Shown here: piece by piece, positions 34,681-44,368 of the stretch | Position numbering within the stretch: the stretch's first letter is position 1 | Layout of the letters: each line of letters starts with the position of its first letter | NCBI RefSeq assembly: GCF_963678635.1 | Contig: NC_087064.1 | Span: 52,160,684-52,224,683, forward strand | Source: Symsagittifera roscoffensis | Lineage: Eukaryota > Xenacoelomorpha > Acoela > Convolutidae | DNA length: 64,000 nucleotides | Direction: 5' to 3' | Translations under genes and position numbers: made by a program | The notes under the pieces: model-generated | The model's input: only the letters and a program-made list of their open reading frames with translations | What the model was told of the DNA's origin: nothing | Database searches by the model: none

Positions 34681-35219
34681 ACTTAGAAAACGATAGAGTA
34701 CAGATTTTTGCGATTCTGGGTGCCGGAAAATTTTTTTTTATTACGGACCAAGCGGCTCAATGTTTTCAGACAAAACTGCTCATAGGATTGACCACAAGAA
34801 CACTAATGACAAATTAGAGAAAACAAAAGTAATAGTACAGTGAGGGATTGAAGGGAAACTTTGGTTGTCAGTCTTGCACTTTACTATGAATGAGAACAGA
34901 AAAACGCAAGCACAGTGAATAATCTCTCAGAAAGACAAGAGAGACCATTAGGCAGAGATTTTAACAGAAGTGTAATAGCTTTAGAGGGAATTGATTTGCC
35001 AAAGTGCGTGCAAAATGTTTATCCCCAGCACCCAAATAACCAGTTTGGAACAAAGTCAAAGAGCTTGAATTTTTGGCTGATGTGGATAGTTTTTGATCCA
35101 AATTGAAAAACAGGACGTAAGTGGGGAGTCGTTTTGCGATATTGGAGCGGCAGGTAAAACCTATGTGAAGCGAGTGAAACTTACACTATCTAATAGGCAG
35201 TAAAAAAGTAAAGCATTTT
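34681..35219. other. No clear gene; a short open frame precedes the Penelope RT
   Basis: A 63-codon open stretch (34915-35106) containing NVYPQHPNNQFG lies here. I cannot connect it in frame to the RT. Confidence 0.3.
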
Positions 35220-36330
35220 TAGCAGTACCACTCGGTAAAAGTGTTAAATTTGGTTTCACAAAAAAGACCAATAGAAACCAAACTACTAGAACTTTTACAG
35301 TCAGACCAATTCAAAACAATGACCAACACTGATGATTCGACGGTGCTAAAAAGTGAGAAAGACACTAACAAAGAGCTGTTGAGTCTGGAAAAGGGCAACG
35401 ACATATATGAACAAATTGAGTTTAACAGGTACTCAAACGGATTGTTTGTCGGTTTAGAAAAAGTACTTGGGAAAGACATACCACTGCGCCCTGTTCTACA
35501 TTCTATTTCTTCGTGGAAGATCATATTACATCTTGAACAAATTATTGGCAAAATTTTTGATAAAATTGAGGGAGCGAACATGGAAAGAAACACACAGCCA
35601 GCACGAGAGATTTTTGAGAACGCTGAATTGGACTCCGATGAGAACATAATTTCTTTAGATGTTGAGTTTTGTACACTAATATTGCAGGCGTTACTATGAA
35701 GGTATTGTTAAAATAGCTGTAGATCAAATGCATTTAAATTGCAATGATAGGTTTACTCAGAAGTATGGTTGATTATGGGAGCATCTTTTGCAGTCATACT
35801 GGCAATTTTGTGGTTGAAAGAGTTCATAATCGTTTTGAAGAAGGAGTGTTCCAGAAATTTCAAGCCGATGGAAAACCAAAATGGCTTTATCCAGAATAAA
35901 GGAAAATTAGTAGGTGTAGACAGAAAGGTGTTGAAGGTGAAAACTGTCTAAATAAGCTCTATCAATTTTTTAGTAAGCTTAAGTAAACTGAATATAGGAA
36001 AATAGCTAACACTGTTTGGTTCTGCTCGTTATGAGGTGAGTTGGAAGAAAAAGACCAACCTCAAAAGAAATGAAACTTTTTTGTGAGGTATGTGGTTGAA
36101 ATTGCGAGAATTTTGAAAACAAGACCCGGAAGAATTGTTAAACGCTGCAAATCGATTACATCCTAATCTACAATTTTACTTTAGAAAAGGCGAATTAGAA
36201 AGGCAGCTTAGCCTTTTGGGACATTAATGTTAACGTGGACTCACCTAAAAACGTATTCCTTGGATGGCATAGAAAACCAACTGCTACAGGGACAATTTTT
36301 AATATTAGGAGTTGCGCTCCTCTCCTCCGT
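35220..36330 (+). pseudogene. Penelope-like element reverse transcriptase (copy b)
   Basis: The open part 35241-35699 contains GLEKVLGKDIPLRPVL and SDENIISLDVEFC (motif A region). Downstream, broken frames keep the motif B region (35760-35850), then RYVVEIARILKTRPGR near 36086, where the usual catalytic YVDD is YVVE. The thumb-like segment reads FLGWHRKPTATG (36254-36290). The element is a reverse-transcribed, non-LTR, non-LINE type. Loss of the catalytic Asp pair plus stops show it is dead. Confidence 0.65.
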
Positions 36331-37020
36331 TATAGGAAAAACATAATAAAAGGCGCAGTCCATCAAAATTTTAGAACCACTTCATTTTGAAACAAAATTG
36401 ATGAGGCCATGAAAGTAAATGTTAAGCAATGGGTTGACAAACAATACCCAGAATCTTGGACTGGTAAGATTGCCTCGAGGACCCGAGATAGAAGCATCAG
36501 AGGAAAGGTCGACAAGAGCCCTGGCAAGAACTTTCATCAAAGGGTATTGATAAAACTGACACACCTACCATGAAAATGGTGTAGTACCGAGGCAATGAAA
36601 GCCTATTATTGCATATAAGGTGCGGAAATTAATCAAAGCAACAATTTTTCTCAACATCAGAACGCTGAAAAACTGCCTACCATCCTTAGTCTTTTTATTC
36701 GCGTGAACTGAAATCTATAGTGGGTCATAAGGTTTCATGATGTTGATGTAACTCAACCTCTGTTGGCCAAACAGTTCAACATCTAGCAACAAGAACAGCT
36801 GAACACCGGAAAAAAAGACTCAACCGTAGGACAACATCTAAGGCAGTGTGGAGGTGAGATCATGAGTGCAGGAATGTCATGGGAGGTTATAGACCAAGCT
36901 GGCATCAACGTCAAGCTACTGGTAATAGGAGCACGTCATATCTGCAAAAAGAGACCGAAAAAAAACGCGCGCGATGTGTTCAAGTGCAGGGAGTTAACCA
37001 TTAAACTATAGTTCCGAAAT
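36331..37020 (+). pseudogene. Penelope-like C-terminal remnant (copy b)
   Basis: A broken continuation with VKQWVDKQYPES (36418-36455) and, near 36830-37015, STVGQHLRQC...EVIDQAGINVKLL and RELTIKL before a stop. These match the C-terminal part of copy c (37560-38810). The endonuclease segment between them is not recognisable here. Confidence 0.5.
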
Positions 37021-37303
37021 CGACTAACAAAAATTAATGAAAAACTTTATAGATAATTGACATGTTTCAAAACCGGAAAATGAGAAAAATTGGGAAAATA
37101 TGTTTGAAAAAAAAAGAAGTATCACAAATTGAGAAGAATATCTCAGAAGTTTAAGCTAAATGATATAATCTTGATGTAACTTTGGCGCGAAATTCAAATG
37201 TGCGAGCTTTGATGGGTTGATGTTTATTATTTTGTATAAATGAGTGCCTTAGCCAAACTTTTATGCTCGATGATCAGTTTGTGACAGTGTAACTCTTTTG
37301 AAC

Positions 37304-37335
37304 CTCATGATTCACAATTATGCGAAAACGTTCGT
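37304..37335 (+). ncRNA. Degenerate hammerhead-ribozyme-like motif (copy b)
   Basis: CTCATGA, then TTCACAATTATGC, then GAAA ACGTT. The match to copy c (39085) shows it was CTGATGA...GAAA. One core base is changed (G to C), so it should be inactive. Its place after a Penelope-like C-terminus fits the known hammerhead motifs of these elements. Confidence 0.45.
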
Positions 37336-37559
37336 GTCTTACAATTTTATTTCCCTGCTAATTGCTCTGAGTAATTTTTTTTTTGACAAGAATTAAACAT
37401 ATCCATTTGTTTTAATTATGTATTTTCACAATTAGTCAAGTGTTTTGGCTCAACTAAACCTCAGTTATATAATCCAGGTATTTCTGAATCATATTTTTGA
37501 TATTGTCCATTTCAAGCGTACTTAAGATACTGATAGTGGCACTACTGATACCGGCATCA

Positions 37560-38103
37560 TTCTAAACTTCAGAGGTTTCGCACATTTGCAGTACAAAAGA
37601 AACGTTGTTGAAGGGACGGTTCATAGGGTTTTCAGAGGTACCTCAACATGGGAAAGTTTTGACCAGGCATTGAAAAAAAATCGGAAGCAATGGATTGAAA
37701 ATCACTATCCGAAAAATTCGTCGGACAGGGTAGTGTTTGAAACTCTTAACAAGACCATTGAGGGAAAGAAAAATTTAGAGGTGAAGGCATCAGAACCGAG
37801 AAATGATGAATGTTTAAAAGACTCATCCCCCTTTTTACAATGCAATCTCGAGGCAATCCATCTCAACTGTTAGCTGCAAAGGTTCCTCAAATATCCCGGT
37901 CAGAAATAATTTTTACTACAAGAAAATTGAAAACATTCTTGCCATCCCTCAAAAATTCCTTTGCTCGTGAACTGAGATCCAAAGTGGTGTAAAAGCTTAC
38001 ATGTAGTGAAAGTAACACCACCTATGTCCGACATTTAGCCGCAAGGGTTGATGAACACCGCAAAGGGGACTCCCCAGTAAGGCAACACTTGTTAGAATGT
38101 ATA
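37560..38103 (+). pseudogene. Penelope-like C-terminal part with GIY-YIG-type endonuclease (copy c, 5' piece)
   Basis: The open part 37586-37873 has YKRNVVEGTVHRVFRGTST and NRKQWIENHYPKN. The frame at 37810-38100 reads RSKVV, a stop, then KLTCSESNTTYV and RHLAARVDEHRKGDSP with QHLLEC. This is the GIY-YIG-like domain of Penelope elements with its Tyr codon now TAA and the GQT segment after TYV missing. The element is interrupted at 38103 by a MITE and resumes at 38650. Confidence 0.65.
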
Positions 38104-38647
38104 GTTAGAAGCAAAAATTTCGGACAGACAGAATTAATTAAAAAGAGCTTTTCGACGCTTTTTTGCAGGCAAAATCTGAAGCTAAACAACCTCGAATTTT
38201 TTGTCAGGCCAAATTCAAAATGCGAGATTGTCGATTATCCGATGATTATGCTAGCTTAATTTTTAAATACTGCAATGAACATCCAGATTTTACAATAAAG
38301 CATTTCGACGCTTCGGATGCAATTGCCCGCCGTGGTTATAGGTTTGAGCGAAACTCGGATCAACTTAACAATCTCCCCCCCCTAATGTATCTACTGAAGA
38401 ATCTCCATCCCTGTAAATAAAAACAGTAATTTCGAATTTTGCCTCATTCTGATTGGTCGAAAGTTCGCTGCAGGTAATCTTATTAACAATATCTTCCCCT
38501 TTCTTGAAATGGGGATTGTTAGGTAGATCCCGTAATTCTTCTTTTTGAACTTGCGACGTTATGTTTATTTCAGTTTTAATTTTCGTTGATGTCTAGAAAA
38601 GTTCTCTTTTTATTTAATTCTGTCTGTCCGAACTTTTTGCAACTCTC
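38104..38647. mobile_element. MITE (544 bp) inserted in the Penelope-like element, TA target site
   Basis: The ends are inverted repeats of about 48 bp: GTTAGAAGCAAAAATTTCGG... on the left and the complement of GAGAGTTGCAAAAAGTTCGG... on the right, both with GGACAGACAGAATTAA inside. TATA flanks both sides (38100-38103; 38648-38651), so the duplication is TA or TATA, as for Tc1/mariner-type elements. An 85-codon open stretch inside (38163-38420) lacks transposase motifs. Confidence 0.75.
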
Positions 38648-38649
38648 TA

Positions 38650-38815
38650 TAATAAGGAGGTAGTCGGTACTGCTGAGCTGAATTCAGAGATTATAGACCA
38701 AAAAGTCAACACTCATAAGCTACTCACACTAGACGCTTTGCTTATTTGGAGGGAAAGCCGAGGATTAACACACGCGATGAATTCAGGAACCGGGAATAAA
38801 CACTAAAATTTTAGT
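38650..38815 (+). pseudogene. Penelope-like C-terminal piece (copy c, 3' of the MITE)
   Basis: GTAELNSEIIDQKVNTHKLLTLDALLIW resumes the protein seen in copy b (EVIDQAGINVKLL). It ends in a short stop-containing tail. Confidence 0.55.
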
Positions 38816-39084
38816 CTTTTTATAACATGGCTAAATGTTAAAAAAAGTGACATGTCAGAATCAAAAATATTCCCAAATTAAAATTTTTATAACCATGAAA
38901 GAACAAAAAACTTACCAATCTCAGAAATTAACAGGAAAAAATTATTGATGATTACGTAATTTATTATGTAATTACAGTTGTTTTTATACTTGATTAGTCA
39001 AAATGTTTTAGAGCAATTTTAGACATGTTTCTCATTTTTCAGATCTTTGATCGTTCTGTAAATATTGCTAAAAAGTTTTTAATC

Positions 39085-39120
39085 CTGATGATGCACAAAA
39101 TGTGCGAAAACGTTAGTTTT
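39085..39120 (+). ncRNA. Hammerhead-ribozyme-like motif (copy c)
   Basis: CTGATGA at 39085-39091 is followed by a stem-loop GCAC-AAAAT-GTGC and then GAAA at 39106-39109 with ACGTT after it. This gives the conserved core CUGAUGA...GAAA with a good stem II. Stem III could pair GTT with AAC around AGTTTT. Penelope-like elements are known to carry hammerhead motifs in their repeats. I cannot confirm the cleavage site or stem I. Confidence 0.6.
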
Positions 39121-40239
39121 AACATTTTAAATTTCTTGTGTTAATAAAATGAATAAACTTAACAATTGTTTGCGATGATTTAACGCCAGAAAACATCTGG
39201 AACTTTTTAGTGTCTCTGCTTGCAGAAAATAGGATGCCAAATCAAAAACGTCCAATCACTTAACTTTACAAAAGATGGCTGCAAAGATAAGATTGTTGTA
39301 CCTTCAAAGCTAAAAAATCGAATTTAACCCTTCAAAGTAGATGAACATAAGTATCCTGAAAACTAGCAAATATCAACTACCGCCTCATTTTTAAAAACCT
39401 TGTCAACATTTTCAGGTTCAAATTAGAAAAAAACTTGGCAAAACAATGTTACGAATCCTATAGGCTTTAAATTTCTGAACGTTTTTCTATCCAAGATATG
39501 CTTATCTACATAGCTGATTTTGTCTGATTTGGTTTTTTAAAAAAATATCCTGCAAAATCCTATTGAAAATGAATTGAATACATGCAATTCATTGCCAGTA
39601 AAAATACAAAGTTTGATATTACCCCTGCAACATTAAAGAAAAAGAATGGTCCAAAAGTGAGGTATAACTTATTCCAGTAAAAAGAATTAAACGTTACTGA
39701 GAACTGTTTTCAATGACTTTGCAGGTTGAGGTATCTTGGGACCGGGCCATGGAGACGTTCTTTTTTCTATCTACAGTGGAGGAATTTATTAACAGCTTTT
39801 AGGCTCTCATGATTCTAAATTTTGTAGTGTAATGGGGTCAAGAGTCTCTGACTCTTGAGCCCAGCTTTCTTAACCCCAACTTTCACCACACTCAACAAAC
39901 GTTAAACAATCTATACTATTTTTAAATGCGAGTGACAGCTATCTCCCATGTTAAAGCATAATAATTTTGCATGTTTAACGAAAAAAAAATTTCATGTTCA
40001 AGCTGTAGCATATATTGCAATGCTTAAGAATAATTTTTTTCAATTACTTTTGCGCAAGGTCGATAACTTTTCTTTATTTTTTTTTCGAGGCCAAATTAGG
40101 TCTGTCTGTCTATTTATCTGCTTTTTCATTTAATTTGACTATGTCTGTCTACCCGACTCCTAATTTTTCAACTTTCAATTTGGTTTCGACGATTCAGTTC
40201 AAAATAATGCTACTGTCTCCAATACGGTTGTCTCCAATT
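39121..40239. other. No gene seen
   Basis: AT-rich intergenic DNA without a supported ORF, repeat or motif. Frame-open stretches become Phe-rich as the pyrimidine tract begins. Confidence 0.5.
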
Positions 40240-41200
40240 CTTTCGCTTAATCTTTATCTGGATTTTTTTCAACCTTTTTTCGATCCTCCTTTTTCGATCT
40301 TTCTCTACTATCTTTTTATCTAATTTTTTTCGATCCTTCTTTTTCTATCTTTTTTTTCTCTTTTTTTCTATCTTTTCTTTTTATTTTTCAATCCTTCTTT
40401 TTTGATCCTTCTTTTTTGATCTTTATTTCATCTTTTTCTATCTTTTTTTTTCAATCCTTCTTTTTCAATCTTTTTTTCTATTTTTTTTCAATCGTTTCGA
40501 TCCTGGATTTTCGATCTTTTTTCATCTTTCTTTTTTTTATCTTTTTTTCGATCTTTCTTTTTCGATGTTTTGTTTTTCTTTCTAGCCTTCTTTTTTGATC
40601 TTTTTTTTCTAATTTCTACTTTTTTTTTCAATCCTTCTTCGATCTTTTTTCTATCTTTTTTTTATTTTTCTACCGTTTTTTCAATCCTTCTTTACTTCAA
40701 TTTTTTTCTATCTTTTTTCCCATCTTTTTTTCTTCCTTTTTCTGTTCTTCTTTTCGATCTTTTTTTTCTTAAGGTTTTTTTATTCTCCTTTTTCTTAAAT
40801 TTCTTCAATCCTTTTTCGATCTTTTTTCAATCTTCCTTTTTAAAATTTTCTATCTTTTTTCAATCCTTCTTTTTTGATTTTTTTTCTATCTTTTTTCAAT
40901 CTTTTTGATGTTTTTTTCCGATCCTTTTCTTTCTATCCTTTTTCCTAATTTTTTTTATCCTTCTTTTTCGATCTTTTTTCTTATCTTTTTCTTCTATCTT
41001 TCTTTTTTTCTATCTTTTTTTTCAATCCTTCTTTTCCAATCTTTTTCTGTTCTTCTTTTCGATATTTTTTTCTTTCTCTACGTTTATTTGATTCTCTTGT
41101 TTCTTAAATTTTTTCAATCTTTTTTCGATTTCTTTTTCAATCCTTCTTTTCGATCTGTTTTTTATTTTTATAATATCTATTTTTCCCTAAATTAAAACTT
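40240..41200. repeat. Polypyrimidine tract (TTTTTTC-GAT/TAT-CC repeats), part 1
   Basis: Nearly 1 kb of T and C on the plus strand, built from loose copies of TCAATCCTTCTTTTTCGATC and TATCTTTTTTC. All ORFs here are Phe/Ser/Leu/Ile low-complexity artefacts. A homopyrimidine tract of this size can form triplex DNA and is hard to assemble. Confidence 0.8.
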
Positions 41201-41214
41201 AAATTTTGTTGTAA

Positions 41215-41865
41215 TTTTTGCTTTCAAAAATTGAAAAGCCTTACCTTTTAGTTGGGTGCTGTCAGGGTGCTCTCAGGAGTTACAATACTTGCCTCCAAAA
41301 ATGACTGCTCAAATCCTTGTAGTTTTCGAGATATGACGTTTTCGTAAGGATTTTTCGAAAAATTATCAGAAAACTTAACGGTTGTTTTTGTTCAAAATTT
41401 GAAAACCTTAACCCTGTTGTGCGGTGCTGTCAGGGTACTCTCAGGAATTACAAATCTTGCCTCCAAATATAACTGCTCAAATCTTTGTAGTTTTTGAGAT
41501 ACGACGTTTTTTGTGATTTTTTCAAAACCAATTATTTTTTTTTGTTTTCAAATTCTGAAATCCCTTGCCATTAGTTGTGCGCTGTCATGGTAACTCAGGG
41601 GTTGTGAATCTGGCCTTCAAATATGACTGCTCAAATCCTTGTAGTATTCGTCGAGATATGATGTTTTTTGTAATTTTTTCAAAAGTTGAATTAATTTTTT
41701 CCCCAAATTTGAAATTCCTTACCTTGTTGTGTGCTGTCAGTGTACTCTCAGGAGTTACAATACTTGCCTCCAAATATGACTGCTCAAATCTTTTTAGTTT
41801 TCGAGATATAATGTTTTTTTGTGATTTTTCATAAAATTTCAGAAAATTTAAAGATTTTTTCTTCA
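41215..41865. repeat. Four tandem copies of a ~155-bp repeat
   Basis: The block containing GTGCTGTCAGGGT.CTCTCAGGAGTTACAA, GACTGCTCAAAT and GAGATATGACGTTTT recurs at about 41256, 41421, 41576 and 41722, with spacings of roughly 165, 155 and 146. It is embedded in the polypyrimidine tract. On the minus strand a peptide FEQSYLEASIVTPES can be read through two units, probably by chance. Confidence 0.75.
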
Positions 41866-42300
41866 ATCTTTATCTGTTTTTCTTTTCGATATTTTTTCAT
41901 ACTCTATGTTTTTTTGATTCTTCAATCCTTTTTCAATCTTTTTTCAATCTTTCTTTTTTTTAATTTTCTATCTTATTTTTCAATCCTTCTTTTTTGTCTT
42001 TTTTTTCTATCTTTTTTCAATCTATTTGATGTTTTTTTCCGACAATTTTTTTTCTATCTTTTTTTCTAATCTTTTTTTATCCTTCTTTTTGGATCTTTTT
42101 TCTTACTTTTTTCTTCTATCTTTCTTTTTTTCTATCTTTTTTTCAGTCCTTCTTTTTCAATCTTTTTCTGTTCTTCATTTTGATATAATTGTTTTTCACT
42201 CTATGTTTTTTTTATTCTTTTTTTTCTTAAATTTCTTTAATCTTTTTTCGATTTCCCTTTCAATCCTTCTTTTCGATCTTTTTTCTATTTTTTTATATCT
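41866..42300. repeat. Polypyrimidine tract, part 2
   Basis: The same composition and words as 40240-41200. It ends just before the inverted-repeat region. Confidence 0.8.
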
Positions 42301-42355
42301 TAGTAGTAGAAGGGTGAGCTGATCAGGGGGGTGCCTGCGGACCCCCATGTATTAA

Positions 42356-42450
42356 CATAGGCTATAGAGTATCCGGTCCGCAACCTATGTATTAAGATAG
42401 GCTATAGATTTTCCAATGTATTAGGATAGGGAATAGGTTTCCCAATGTAT
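42356..42450. repeat. Terminal ~29-bp direct repeats (ATGTATTA-GATAGG-ATAG)
   Basis: ATGTATTAACATAGGCTATAG, ATGTATTAAGATAGGCTATAG, ATGTATTAGGATAGGGAATAG and ATGTATTAAGATACG follow each other with ~29-40-bp spacing. The mirror lies at 63900-64000. They mark the outer end, near the expected terminal inverted repeat. Confidence 0.6.
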
Positions 42451-42466
42451 TAAGATACGAGGTTTC

Positions 42467-42730
42467 AGATGGTAAGATGGTAAGTTTCAGAAAAATTTTT
42501 GCCGATATTTGCGTTTGTTAGCTAACTTCTACGATTTGTGATATGTAAGGACTATCTTGTCTTACAAAAATTCGGTATGGTAAGTTTCAGAAGGTAAGTT
42601 GCAGAAAATTTTTTGAAAATTTTTTAAGTCTTACTTGGAAATACATTTTTAGCTTGAAAAAACATTTTTATATTAAAAAATCGAAAAATTTTTTTTGGAT
42701 GGTAAGTTTTAGATGGTAAGTTTCGACAAA
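42467..42730. repeat. Iterated ATGGTAAGTTTCAGA motif, left outer region
   Basis: Six imperfect copies occur in three pairs: 42470-42490, 42577-42604 and 42699-42725. The mirror is at 63590-63885. The spacing suggests binding sites for an element-encoded protein or origin function, which is inference. No ORF is present between here and the protease gene. Confidence 0.5.
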
Positions 42731-43573
42731 AATTAAGCTTCGATTTAGAGTATGGGATCATAAACTAATATATCACAGAATATTTTTTTTCTCGAAAGAA
42801 TCTTTTTAAATTCTCATTTCATGTTATTTATTTTCCCTCAGGTTATCTGGGGAAAAATGTCAAGAGGGGATTATCTTTGACAGGTTAGTTATTCCGCTCC
42901 ACGGGATATCAGGGGAATCTTGACAGCTCCTCACGGTTGATTACTTTTATATCCCACTTAATCTTTTCCCCCAGGTTATCTGGAGAACGGATGACAGGTT
43001 CATTACACTTATTTATTTTATGATTTATTTTATCTTTTTTCACATAATTATCTCATTTATTTTTACCTCAACTGGTTTATTTATTCTGTCATATATCTAG
43101 CTACGATTAATTTCAGTTCTCTTTCATCACTTTGTCTTTAATCTTTAAAAAATCCTTAGAAATTTCCAAATTTTCCAAAAAATTATCATCCAAATTTAAC
43201 AATTGCTCTGCCACGGTGAAAGTTTACACTGAGAAAAACATGATATCATATTTTTTTTGGTTCTGATATTTTTGTTTAATAATTTTTCCATCTTTCTGAG
43301 AGTGAACTTTTAAAAAAATTATACAATTTACTAGAAGTTGGTTACAGTTTTCGTAAATTTATCTACTCTATCGTTAATTCTTTCAACTGGAGGACTACAA
43401 CATCCATATTCCATCATCATTCTCCGTATTTAATCAAAGGGTTAGTTGCTAAGATGCTTTTCGTAAAAATATTTAAAGAATTTGAAAAGTTAAATTACAT
43501 AAATAATCAAACAATTCACTACATCGTATAGTAAAATTACTGCAAAAATTTACACTTACAAAAAAATGCACTT
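42731..43573. other. Outer non-coding region, left arm
   Basis: No ORF. Two related blocks, CCTCAGGTTATCTGGGGAAAAATG (42838) and CCCCAGGTTATCTGGAGAACGG (42970), flank an inverted copy (ATATCAGGGGAATCTTGACAG). It probably belongs to the element's terminal repeat. Confidence 0.4.
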
Positions 43574-44011
43574 TTACATAAAATTACTGATAAAATTCAA
43601 AACATACACATCATGAACATTATTCAAGTTCTTTTGGAAGAATTTAAAAAGGAGAAAAGCTGAATAAATTGCGTAGAAACCACACAAATTATCAGTCTTT
43701 TGTAGCTTTCGAGGAACCATTCGTCGAAACTTTTTCGTCAAAAAGGGGTAAGTTGATCTCTTTCTTCTCAAAGAATCTGCAAAGTAGTAGCTTTTATCCA
43801 GTCGAGCAATCATAATCCAGTGTTCTCCTCTATCATTGCTTGGGGCTGAGGTAATAATTGCAAAAGAGTATTTTGTTAGTTGAGGTACTGTATCAGAAGG
43901 GTATGATCCCATGTACTTGAACCTGAGCTCTGGAATTATTTCAATAATTTGCGAAAATGAAAAATTATCCATCTTTGCAGTTGTAGGCTGATTTACAGCT
44001 AAAAATGACAT
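43574..44011 (-). CDS. PRO: Adenovirus-type cysteine protease (maturation protease)
   Basis: A 145-aa frame starts MSFLAVNQPTTAKMD. It has the adenain-like catalytic order: His64 in GEHWIM, Asp79 in YFADSL, Gln104, and Cys110 in DNLCGFYAIYS. Polinton/Maverick proteases of this family process capsid proteins. The start was chosen at this ATG because it follows a pyrimidine tract with AG (44038 region) and keeps the domain complete; a longer frame to 44101 is open but would overlap the previous gene. The same protein is encoded in the right arm without change. It is the outermost gene of the arm, about 1.2 kb from its end. Identification is firm. Confidence 0.85.
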   Translation of the reverse strand: MSFLAVNQPTTAKMDNFSFSQIIEIIPELRFKYMGSYPSDTVPQLTKYSFAIITSAPSNDRGEHWIMIARLDKSYYFADSLRRKRSTYPFLTKKFRRMVPRKLQKTDNLCGFYAIYSAFLLFKFFQKNLNNVHDVYVLNFISNFM

Positions 44012-44060
44012 TGATAGTTTGATAGTGTACTTTAGGCTAAAAAAAAGAAAGAATAATGAC

Positions 44061-44322
44061 TTACACACATTTAGGAATTGAATCAACAAAGTCCCATACA
44101 CAAGCCTTATATAGTGGGCAAAGTTTATTGAATACTGTTTTACAGACTAGGTTGAAGAAGTGTCTCGGGTTTTCAAGTAAACAGCATTCCTTCTCTATTT
44201 TTTCTGGAATTTTTTGGTCTGAAGAAAAACAATATAGATAGTACAGAGATAATAACAAAGAAAAGTCCCAAAAAAGTTACAACATTTTTATAGGAACCTG
44301 AAAACTCAAAAAAATTGAACAT
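44061..44322 (-). pseudogene. Single-helix membrane protein, left copy (frameshifted)
   Basis: This is the same gene as 62007-62267. Here the stretch after the membrane helix differs: a run of A (CCAAAAAATTCC in the gene's sense) replaces CCTAAAGCTCC and shifts the frame. The C-terminal part, with CCLLENPRHFFNLVC, is open from 44258 to 44061. Confidence 0.6.
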
Positions 44323-44368
44323 TTTTAGCGACTGTTCCGAATTTGTCAATTTGAATATTTGATAGTCT

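Noticed and set aside
40015-41195. Long Phe/Ser/Leu-rich ORFs that resemble membrane proteins
   Set aside because: They are translations of a polypyrimidine tract in several frames, with no start context and no conserved residues.
41585-41866. Minus-strand ORF through the 155-bp repeats, with a repeated FEQSYLEASIVTPES-like peptide
   Set aside because: Only two of four units keep the frame, there is no start, and the repeat spacing is not a multiple of three.
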